Below the pieces are notes generated by a model. The model searched no databases and was not told where the DNA came from. It saw only the letters and a list, made by a program, of their open reading frames with translations. From Gymnogyps californianus (Eukaryota; Chordata; Aves; Accipitriformes; Cathartidae): a stretch of DNA of 64,000 nucleotides. Location: NCBI RefSeq assembly GCF_018139145.2, contig NC_059500.1:47886072-47950071 (forward strand). The letters run 5' to 3'. Below, piece by piece: positions 11,601-21,700 of the stretch (positions within the stretch are counted from its first letter, which is position 1; each line of letters opens with the position of its first letter). Position numbers and translations under genes: made by a program.

Positions 11601-13751
11601 GTTTTGCACTATTCCATGCAAAGATTTTGCAAGTTTTGCACTATTGTGTGTAAATGGTCTCACTGCACCTTACGGAGAAATGGCACAAAGAAGAGCCATA
11701 TCTGGCCTTACTCTTTGTTGCAAGAGTTGACTTACTGCTTGGTTTCAACTTCCTATCGACTGTGAAAAGTGATATGGAAGTGAAGGTCCTTTACCTAAGC
11801 AAGCTCATAACACTAAGGGCTTGGCGTTGCTTTAGCTAGACGGGTGCAGGTGTCGGAATATGTGGTTCTAATACAATTTAGCATGTTCAGAACAGACATT
11901 AATCATACTGACATCAACCCTGTTTGATGCTGAGAGAAACGCTCCAATTTGAAATTCTTTCATGGCTATGAACATCTTACTAGTATGTTAAAGGAGTCAG
12001 CTGCTTATAATGTGTGCATTAAGGAGATGAAGAAAGCACAAACTTAAATTCAAGTGATTATCCTGTTGTCAGTAAGAGCAACATGGATGTAAGTAATAGA
12101 AGTGTCTTAAGCCTAGGATATAGAGAAAATTATCACTGGTCACACACAGTTACTGAACATGGTCATGTGCCCTGCTCAGTGTAAATACAGAATAAAACAA
12201 CTTGTTTAAACTGTTCATTTGGGTACATTTTTAAATGAGTTTGCATATGGACTACTTGGCCTTAGTCTTGTTAACATATACCCATTTGTACTGCAGTATG
12301 AAATACAGGGTCATGTGCTGATAATGGGAAAACTTGTTGATTTCTTTAAGTGCAGTAATTAGAGTTTTATGTAAACTGCCATAAGCAGAAAGATGTGAGA
12401 TTAATTGTTGCTGGTAGAAAGATGTGTTTCCCCCATTCCTAGTGCCTTTTGATTTTTTAGGAGACAAAGATTACTGATCTCATTTTGATCAAGCTTAGGT
12501 TCTCAAAGTGGTCTACGCATTTCATTGCATTCACACTAGTGCCTGATAAGTGGCATGCTGCTTAAATTCTTCTGAAGCTCAGTTTTAATTAATATTTTAA
12601 TTAATATTTCTAAGTCCCTGGTGCCCTATGGCTACCTACTCTCTAAGGAACTGATTCATGTTCAGTGCTTCAGTGCTATCTACAACCTGATAGCTGAAAC
12701 AGTAATCCCTTTATCCTTTGATGTGTTGTCTGTTCTTCTGACATGTCTTCATAGCAGGCAAAGCATAGATTTGTCTTGCATACTATCTTTCATAAAAGTA
12801 AGTCATAAGCAAGGTGTTTTGCAGTTAGGGAATGGATTAAAACTGCTTCGCCAGTCAGCACTGAGCTGAAGTTACACAAATGCCTAGAAGCCTCTTCAAG
12901 TTGCTGCTTCTTTGTACATGCAGAACCAAAGTCCTGTCAGCATGCAGCAATCGTTATGTGCTGATACTGTGCCTGGCTCCAAGTATGTCACATCACCAAC
13001 ATTAAAGCTAACCATGAATCAAACTATAGATATAAGTATTTTTCACTTGGGGCAAAAAACTTTCTGTTATGAGTAAATTGCTTAATTATATCCCATTTTT
13101 CAGAAGTGCCTAAGTAATCTAAGTCCTACTAAGGGGACTTAAGGGTTGGGACTTAAGCTCCTAAGTGTCTTAGCCAACATTTTTAGCAGTGTGTAACATC
13201 CATGTATCCACTAATGTCTCTGGCAACTCCTGAAACCTGGTGCTGCTTAACAGTACAGAATACTATACATACAGTTAAAATAGAGGCCAAAGTGGCGTTG
13301 CAGTTCCAGATATTTGTTTCCTCAGGAAAGGTTTGATGTGGTAGGCAGACAGAGCAGTACAGAGCAATCCATATCAAGCTCCTCAGGGCAGGTTCCTTTG
13401 AATAGCCCGTTGCTCCCAAGGAAAGAAGAAAGGCAAAATAAGCTTAAAAACTTCCTTTCTTAATTTTCCAGTCATCAGTTTCACTAAATACACTCCACTA
13501 GGTTCAGCTCTGTTCCATCTCTACCATAAAATCCTGTCTTCTAAGCAACTGATCTACATCTTGCATAGTATTTGGTCTGTCTTAATGCTATGTGTTTCAT
13601 ATGTGACTCAGCATATTTCACTCTGTATTCAGTATTCTGGGTCTGATTTCTAGAGACGCAGAGCATCTTTGTCTCCTGAATTCAGTGAGGAGTACTGCAC
13701 AAATTTATTTAGTTTTACTTTTAAATTGATTGAAATTTCATTCCTACGCAG
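8611..13751. other. PLIN2-HAUS6 intergenic DNA, left part
   Basis: About 5 kb of AT-rich sequence. No reading frame here shows recognisable protein similarity, and I see no clear repeat or RNA gene. Isolated donor-like sites occur (gtaagt at 9200 and 12091), but nothing coding can be built around them with confidence. If the exon-like segment at 13752 belongs to a gene on the + strand, its upstream exons should lie here or further left. Confidence 0.4.
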
Positions 13752-13886
13752 GTTCCAGATTTCACTATTACAGACCTGTCTTCAGAGTCAGATGATATCC
13801 CAGACATTTTGGATTTGGATGAAGACGATCAACAAGACTTTTCACGCACAAATGGCCCTTACACTACAGGGCAAAGAGCTGAATAA
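13752..13886 (+). CDS. Unrecognised terminal-exon-like segment, acidic 44-residue C-terminus (partial)
   Basis: A polypyrimidine-containing acceptor (TTCATTCCTACGCAG, ending 13751) is followed by 44 open codons and TAA at 13884-13886. An in-frame stop lies shortly upstream, in the presumed intron. The peptide runs from VPDFTITDLSSESDD through IPDILDLDEDDQQDF to GQRAE. It has an acidic, low-complexity but non-repetitive composition typical of a protein C-terminal tail. An AATAAA overlaps the stop (13882-13887). I do not recognise the family and found no partner exon. Alternatives are the 3' end of an unannotated + strand gene, an alternative last exon of a PLIN2 transcript, a relic of a lost gene, or chance. 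The acceptor quality and codon-like composition favour a real or formerly real exon. Confidence 0.35.
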   Translation, partial: VPDFTITDLSSESDDIPDILDLDEDDQQDFSRTNGPYTTGQRAE

Positions 13887-15126
13887 AGAGAAGCATAAAA
13901 ATGTCTTTTTGATACAATGTACTTTTGCCATGTTTAACTTAGATTTCTCCTTTTTAAAGATGAACCTGCCTAGCTTAGGGATTTTGGGGATATTTTTTTT
14001 TAATCACTATTGTTTCACTTAGCTGTATCAAAATTCTGATTTTTTTCTACCTAACAAATGCATGCTACATTAATTCATTGGCATGGGTGTCAAGCTCCCA
14101 TTCTACAAGCCAGGTATAGCCTAGCCAGTGTATCCAACTGATGTAATCTTTGTTAGTGATTTGTTCTCCTGCTGGCAGCAGCCATGAGAACACTCCAGTG
14201 CTTTGCGTAAAAGGCTGCCAACAAAAGGAGTTGACGAGGATTTCCCCACAAAATTTCCCCTTTCAGTCTACATGGAAAGCACTTCTGCATCTACCTCTTT
14301 TCTGCTGGAAGGGGTAAGTGACTTTGTCTCAGATTCTCTCAGGTTCTTTTTTTTAGGCTCTGTACCTACAGAGCTTAGAAGCTTAGAGCTTCCCTTTGGC
14401 AAGAGCGCTTTATGCACAAAAGGACTCCCTTTCTCTCTACATGCCTTCTGTGTGCAAAAATTCTGGCCATCCTGATGCTATCAGTTGTGGGGCCTGAGAT
14501 TAGAAGAGGGTACATACTTAAAAAGCAAAGTTTTCCAGGAATAAGGATGACAGTTAAAAAAGAAAGGGGAAGAGACTGAAAAAAGTAAGGCAAAATGGAG
14601 GGCAAAGAGATACAGACAGATGTGGGACAAAAGAAAATTGCAAAAAAAGAGAATTTAAGGTAGGTATACTTCTGGTGACAGTGATGACCTTTTTATGTTT
14701 AAATAAAATCTCAGTCAAATATTTGCTAAGGAATGTCGAATCCGCATTTGCTCGCACACAGTGACTTCTGTAGGAGTTGGGGTGAATGGGAACTGGACTG
14801 GAAGCAGGCTTGTTACATTTCTTTCTGAGGATCAGGCTGAACAACTCCCGCAGAGATCTCCTCGATGCCGCCGGGGTGACTGCAGCAAGTCCGGAGATGT
14901 CGCACGGTGCCACTTTTGCACAGCCGCGGAAACGTTACTCGGCAGTCGGTACAGCTGTGAGGTCGGCACCTCTGCTCTCCCGTCATGTAACGCTTGGTTG
15001 TTGTGAAAACTTTGAAGTCCAGTCACTGAAATGCCTTGGAATAAAAGTTTGAACCGCACAGCCTGCCGCCGGTGCGAGTTTTGCTTGGTTTCCGTGTTAA
15101 ATTTTGTAACCCGATTACAAAACAAT
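13887..15126. other. Intergenic DNA left of the HAUS6 CpG island
   Basis: No gene recognised. GC content rises from about 14.83 kb towards the HAUS6 island. An AATAAA occurs at 15040-15045, but I see no gene that it would serve. Confidence 0.4.
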
Positions 15127-15302
15127 TTAGATCGGAAGGGCCCTCCGGAGGGCGGCTAGTCCCACGGCTGCCCAAAGCACGACGCCCTCTGTGATCAGCT
15201 CACGCTGCGCGGGGCCTCCTCGGGGCCGGTTTCGAGCCACGGGCCGGCCCCGCCGCTGCTGCCCGCCCCTCGCGGCCCGGCCTCTTCGGAGGCCCCCTCG
15301 GC

Positions 15303-15364
<62 letters not shown>
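15303..15364. repeat. GAT/ATG trinucleotide microsatellite, about 20.7 units
   Basis: 62 bp of uninterrupted ATG repeat, about 420-480 bp upstream of the HAUS6 start codon, inside the CpG island. It reads as poly-Asp, poly-Met or stop-rich on one strand and poly-His, poly-Ile or poly-Ser on the other, so it generates spurious reading frames. Perfect repeats of this length usually vary in length between individuals. Confidence 0.97.
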
Positions 15365-15509
15365 CGCGACGGCGGCAGCGCCGAGCCAGCCGCCACCACC
15401 CCGCGGCCTCCAATAAAGCGGCAGGCAGGCGGCCTTTGAGCTCGCCGCCCACCTCGGCGCGCAGGCGCGAGGCCCCCCTCCCCCCCCCCGGCGGCGTACT
15501 GCCGCCCGG

Positions 15510-15523
15510 ACTACACCTCCCGG
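15510..15523 (+). promoter_or_regulatory. ZNF143/Staf-like element
   Basis: ACTACACCTCCCGG resembles the known ACTACAATTCCC-type site bound by ZNF143, common in CpG-island promoters. Its position, about 270 bp upstream of the HAUS6 ATG, fits. One or two positions differ from the best consensus, so binding is inference. Confidence 0.4.
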
Positions 15524-15550
15524 GAGGCCGCGCGCCGCGGCGCGCTCGGG

Positions 15551-15559
15551 TGGCGCCAA
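15551..15559. promoter_or_regulatory. E2F-like site (TGGCGCCAA)
   Basis: TGGCGCCAA is the reverse complement of TTGGCGCCA, close to the E2F consensus TTTSGCGC. A second E2F-like stretch, TTTTGGCGGG, is at 15662-15671. Cell-cycle-dependent expression of augmin subunits would fit, but this is inferred from motif matches only. Confidence 0.35.
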
Positions 15560-15661
15560 GTCCCCGGCCTGCCTTGCACGCTGTCGTTTCTGGAGCGTGG
15601 GGGCCGGCGGGAGCTCTCGCGGCGCTAGGGCCTGATGTAGGCGGGCCCCGCGCGCGGGAGG

Positions 15662-15671
15662 TTTTGGCGGG
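15662..15671 (+). promoter_or_regulatory. E2F-like site (TTTTGGCGGG)
   Basis: Matches the TTTSSCGS-type E2F core and lies about 120 bp upstream of the HAUS6 start codon, close to where transcription probably starts. Short GC-rich motifs occur by chance in CpG islands, so confidence is limited. Confidence 0.35.
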
Positions 15672-15786
15672 CGGGGGAAGGTGGCGGTGGCGCGGCGGCG
15701 GTTAGGCGGCGGTTCGGCGGCCGTTGGGAGGCCTCCTGCTCTCCACCTGGTTTCGTCGGCGGGTGCTCCGTGAGCTGCTTGGCGCT

Positions 15787-18700
15787 ATGGACATCGGGTG
15801 GAAGCGCGATCATCTCTGGCTCTACGTGCTGGCCCTGGGCTTCGACCCGGGGGCTGACGACGGCGACTTGCTACTGGGAACGTAAGTGCGAGGGTGAGCC
15901 GGGGAAGGAGGAGAAGGTGGAGGGCGGCCCTTTTGCGGCCGCCGGCCCCCGAGCTCCTGGTTTCACCCGGGAGCGCACGCCTCAAGAGGAGGCGGGGGGG
16001 TCTCGCCATGGCCGCCGAGGGGTCTGGTGCCCTTGGCGAGACGTAACACAGAGGAAATGCCTGAATTGATGTAGTGATCTGTGTTACCTGTGTCTGAAGA
16101 AATGAAACCCAGAATAAGTCTTGCTCTCCGATTGATGCATCCCGCACAGTCATATGGAGAAAGGGAGCTGATTGGCTCCGTACTCTTGGTTTGAAAACTT
16201 CTTTGAGAGAAAACGCGTTCACTAAAATTATTTCGACTTTGTTAAATAAGCTGGAGGGTGTATATTTTTAACTATGCAGAAAATAAAGCGTTCAATGTGT
16301 AAGTTGTAACTTTTTAATATAAAGTAGTATTTTGTAATCTTAAGCGGCCAGTAAAAATGCTGCGTTAATTCGTCATCCTAACTACTTCTGATGTAGCTAT
16401 TTATTTGTGTATTAGGGAGATGTTTGATGAACCAAACAACAGTGCATTTCATGTCATTGCCCTCTTCTTGCTTGCTAAGCTGGATCAGTCCCGTGCAGAA
16501 GCAGCTTTTGGGTAAGTATTTGGCTTGTGAGGTTACTGCTGTGCACATAATCAAGAATATGGTTTATTGAGTTGCTGAGGAGGGGAAAAAAGTGGTCTCT
16601 TAGGGAATAATGTGGAAGAAGAACATACAGTCAGAGAATTTGTTTCCTTTTGATCACAAGTCTCAAGTATCAAAAAAGTTGTTAATTAAAGTTGTTTCTG
16701 ATAGTGTCTGTAACTTGGCGAGTTTGGTAAAAACTTTCATAGCTGCAAAGTAATCTACCTTTCCCATTCATTTCCCTGACCAAATAGCAAGTAACATTTC
16801 CCAGTTATGAGTTGCTGCCAGGATCTTCAGCATGGCAAGAACCCCATCTTCCTTAATGTTTTTCCTTGTGTAGCTGGGCTATTTTAGCTTACACATTAAA
16901 GAAATGGGTGGAGGAAGACCAGTGATATGAAAATTGTCAGCATTCTGATCCCCCCCCCTTTTTTTTTTCACTCTTCCCTTCTCCTGAGTTGAAAAGAGTT
17001 GCAGACAAATCTGTCTCTGAAATAGTCAATAATTAACTTATTATGGCAAGAAAACCTTGTCATTTAACAAACTTTTAGCTATTCTTGGTCTAGGCTATAT
17101 CCCCTTATTTTCTGGCTCTCCCAGGAGGCATCACTAGGAAATCTTTGTCTTAGTCCTGTTCTTATAATGGTTAATTAGGTAACTGAATATTTGAATATGT
17201 TTTGAAATTGCTTTTCCTTTTTTTTTTTTAATTTCTTTTTCCCCATCCTTTTTAACGGAAAGAGACTGTTCCTTGCCAGGAGGAAGCAATTTCATAGATC
17301 CTGAATTTAGGAAGCAGTGCTGTATGTGGCTAAAAGATATTGCAGTGAGTATTATGAAGAGTGGAAATGGATGCTCTGCTCGTTTCTGTGACCTCATTCT
17401 TTTTTTGAGAGAGTATGTAGTGCTTTTAAATAAGGGTTTTTTACCAAAGAATTCAGTTTTACCTTGTGTGTTATTTCACATAGTTTGTTAGACTTGTTTG
17501 AGGAAAAAATTGTGGCATGGTGGAATTTCGATGACAGAGACTTAATCTTGGGTCTTAAAACTGCTGTGGCTTGCTTCTGGGTGATGGTATTTGATTAGAC
17601 AGAAGTCTAGAAGGTTCCTCAGCTCTGGGTGAGAATAATTTTCCTCAACTTGAAAGATGTTTGCTTAAGTTGCCTGGGAAGGTGTTAATTATTGTGAAAG
17701 TGGTTTCAGATGCATGAAAAACTTTTTTAACATTAGTCTTTCCTTATATATGGGGAAAGGGATTAAAGTTTAAGGCAAGCTTTCTAAAGGAAAAGAGACA
17801 AACCAAAATTGATTGCTTCAGGTATCATTGGTTATTATGTTAACTTCTCATGCTGCCTTTGTTTTAATGATAGTTCTAGAAATCGGGTCTTTATCTACTG
17901 GAACACTTCTGCTTTTTAGTAATAATGGACAAGGTGAAAGCCAAGAATGCAATGTCTTTGAGTAAGATAAAAGCAGAACAAAGTACACTGATTAATGACT
18001 TCAGTAGAAAATACAAAAGAAAACGTGAATGTTTTTTCGAAGGTAGGGATTACCAGTTAGGAGTGAGGAGGGCAGAGATTTCTAACATTTACCCAACACT
18101 GATTTCAGTCTTTGCGTTGAAACTGTCTTTCACGTACAGAACTAGGGATGGTGGCGGGAACATTAAAAAAGTTTTAGTCTCCTCTGCTGACTAGAGTAGA
18201 TGTCAACTGTGGTGGCAAAGTAGTTTAGCTTTGCATCAGGCTCGCTAGCAAGTAGACTGCAGTGTTTTGGTATTCAGCTAAATGTTTGATGGCTGTTGTT
18301 TAGGCTTTATTTCTTAGATTAGTTTTGTGTTTAAAACCAATTTTAACTTTTCTAGAATGAAGACCAAAGCTGTCTTCCACAATTTACACCTTCTGCATTT
18401 ATTTCTCCTGCTGGTCCTAAATTTATTCACCTGTTTTATCGGTTTGCGAGACATGTAGTGGTTGAAGACATGAAAACAAACTCTGTAGGTAAGCTGTAAT
18501 GGAACAATAAAAATGCTTCATTTGTCATGTTTGACAGTGAATCGGTCAAGTCTTTAACGTATGCCAAGAGCTTTAAGTAGTTCTGAGTTGGCTGCTCAGT
18601 TCCAAATCTTTCACAGGGTTCTGTGCACTTGCATAGAGCTACTGCTAATAGAACAATGCAGATTGTTTTGCTTTCTATTGCTTTATGGGTCTTGCTCCAA

Positions 18701-21700
18701 GGTTCATCTGTGTAATGCTGTACACCATTACCCACACAAGCAATGGTTTGGTCCAAAAGTATTGGACCACTATACTATACTCTTTCTCACAACTTGAGGA
18801 ATTCTGAACGATCAGAACTGTCTATTCTTGTATTGTTTTGGTGACCTAAAGAATAGGGAAGGGGAGTGAGAGTGAGAGAATGAAAATGTATACAACTGAA
18901 AGAGCTGGCAAAAAAGGCAGTACACTGCATAATCCATTTCAGTCCAGGTAAAATGGGCATCTTGATTTGTGGTTCTTTCAGTTCGGACTAGGTAGATTAG
19001 GAAGTTGTCTATTTGCTAAAAGTGAATGATGTAATCCAAACATTAACTTTCATTTAGGCACTGATATACCTTTTGCTGAAGCTGTAAAGTTGACACCTGA
19101 GGATAAGTACATGGCAAATGCAAGATGTAGAGTTGCATACAATAAACTTCTGCAAATTTTTCAAAAGGAAGATTTTGTTATTCAAGAATATGAGAAAAAA
19201 GCACAGTAAGTAAAGTGTTTAAAGAAATGGAGTCTTTTCATAAAAGCTGACTTGTGTGTGTATTTTTTAAAAGGATTTGAGGAGGCTGCATCTGCTTTAC
19301 ATCATGAGTTCTGTTGAGCTTCTCATTTTTTCCTCCTTTACCTCCTTTAACTGACAGTTCTACTGTTTGTAGTGTCTTTTGTGAAGCATAGTAGTCTAAA
19401 GAAATTAGTTCTTCAGTTAGGAGATGCCATATTTTGGAAGATATGGTTACTTGGGCATTAAAAATGATCAGGGAATTCTGCGTGTATAGCACCATGATTT
19501 CTTAACATCTGAAGGGTCATATCTTAGAATATAACTGTCTCAGGATGAAACATTTGGTCTTTGCTTAATCACTGTGGGACACATTTTATTTACATAATCC
19601 TTAATTATTTCACCAAAATTATGCTATTCTTTATTCTTGTGTATGGAAGACATTTCCAGTTTGAGAAACAAGAATAACTGGAACTCTCTGTGCCGGCACA
19701 GAGTTATATATGAGTGGAATTTACAGAATTTGGGTGGGATACTTTACATGACTGGAGCACTGTCATGGACAGTTGCCAGCTGTTCAGTAAATGGCAGAAA
19801 AGGAGGAGAAGTTGCACTGTAGGTGAAAGAGCAGTTTTCAGTGTATGTAGCATATCTCTGTACAAGAGGACCTGTCTGTTTCATGCCTTTGGATCAAGAT
19901 CAGAGGGTTTAGCATCAAGGGAGACCTCATGGTGGGTGTCTGCTCTACACCTCTTCCTCTGTACAAGGGAAGGTACATAAAGCCTTCTTTAGACGAATCA
20001 AACACACCTCAGACCTGCAGGCTTTGATTCTTATAGAGGACTTCAGCTTACCATGGTGTTTGCTGGGAAAGCAGTACAATGGTGCATTAGCAATCTGGGA
20101 AACGAGTGCATTGAGGATGACTTTGCGATATGATTGCTGGGTGTGCTGAGTAGGAGCGGTGCTCTTTTGAACTCACTGCTTACAAGTAAGAGAAACTTTT
20201 CTGGAGACATAACTGCCAACAGGAGCTTTATGGTCACTGCAGCCAAGATAGTAGAACTTAAGATCCTAAGGAACATGAGGAAGACAAGTGGAAGAATAAT
20301 GACACTGGCCTTAAAAGAGTGGATTTCCACTTGCCCAGGGAACTGCTAGGAGGTATCTTGTGGAAAGCAGAAGGGCTCAGGAGTGCTAGGATATTTTTAG
20401 AGATCCTTGCTGAAGCTCAAGCGTGGTCCATCCCCTTAAGTGGAAAAAGAAGCAGGCATAACAAGAAACCAACCTGGTTAAAACAGTAAGCTAGTGATAG
20501 AGCTCAGAAACCAAAGCAGCAGCATATGGAATACAGAAAAGGGGACTGACTCCCAGACATAAATACAGAAATATTTCTCAGGTGTGCAGTGATGTAGTTA
20601 TGAAGGCCAACAGCTAAAGCTCTGAGAGCCTGGTAAGAGCCTGAAAAAAGGCTTCCATAGGTATGTTACTAGGAAGTGGAAGTACATGGAGGATTTAGGT
20701 CTGCTTCTGAATGAAATGATAAGTTAAGTTACAAGTGTGAGAGGCTGAAATACCCAATGCCTTATTTGCCTCAGTCTTCATGGGTAAGGTCAGTGGCCCA
20801 GTCTCTGTGCCAAGAAGCAATGATGAAAGAAGCAACAAACCACTGATAGTAGAACAGGGTAAAACGGAGGTTCATGTGTACAAACTGGACATACACAAAC
20901 CTTTGCTACCTGACGGAATGCATCCAAGGGTGCAGAGATACTTACCTGGCATCATTTCAGAACTGCTGTCATCTTTGGAAAGATAGAAGGCTAGCTAACG
21001 GGGTGAGCCCAAAGGGTGGTTGTACCTCAAAGTCTAACTGGTAGCTAATCGTGAGTGGAGTTCCTCTGGGGTTGATACTCGTTCTTATACTATTCCTTGT
21101 CTTCATAAGGGATATGGATGACAGGATTGAATGCAAACCCACCAAACTTGCAGATGATGCCAAACTGTGAGGAAAGGTAGATATACTGGAATGAAGAGCT
21201 GTTACATAGAGAGGCCTTGCTGGGTTTGGAGACTTGCCCAACAAGAACTGTGTGAGGTTTAACAAAGATCAGTGTGAAGTCCTGCTCCTGGGATGGAATG
21301 ACCCCCAACAGCAGGACAGGCTTGCAGGTGATTGGCTGGGGAGCAGCTCTGTGAAGAAGAACCAGAGGTGAAAGCAGTGTTGGTCCACAAGCTGAGCGCT
21401 AGTCAGCAGTGTGCCCTGGTAGCCAAGAAGACCAGCAGCCTCCTAGGCTGTATGAAAAGGAGCACAGCCAGCAGATCAAGAGATGTATTTCACTCTACCT
21501 GGCAATTCAAGGCCACACCTGGAATACTGTGTTCAGTTTTGGTCCCCCCAGTTGAGGAGAGAGATTGAAAGACAGGAGAAAGTCTAGCAGAGGATCACAA
21601 TGATTAGAGGGTTGGAGATCTTGACACATATGAGTAAAAGCTGTAGAAATTGGGTTTGTTTAGCCTGAGGATGACAAAGCTCGGGGGTTTAATCTCAATC

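Larger units (their letters stand above)
15127..15990 (+). promoter_or_regulatory. HAUS6: HAUS6 promoter CpG island
   Basis: A strongly GC/CpG-rich block ending just after HAUS6 exon 1. It contains a GAT microsatellite, a ZNF143/Staf-like element and two E2F-like GGCG elements, and lacks an obvious TATA box, which fits a dispersed housekeeping start. The start of transcription is probably in 15.6-15.78 kb, but the sequence does not fix it. Long reading frames through the microsatellite are artefacts. Confidence 0.7.

Noticed and set aside
15191..15559. Reading frames of 82-119 codons with runs of Asp, His, Ile or Ser
   Set aside because: All are produced by translating the GAT microsatellite and flanking GC-rich promoter DNA in different frames; no gene similarity.
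18489..19057. H/ACA RNA (SCARNA8-like) in HAUS6 intron 4
   Set aside because: Some short hairpins exist, but no pair of hairpins with correctly placed H and ACA boxes could be drawn by eye.
20780..20986. Plus-strand 68-codon frame as an extra HAUS6 exon
   Set aside because: Its text matches CR1 ORF2, and the flanking HAUS6 exons 5 and 6 already join in phase without it.
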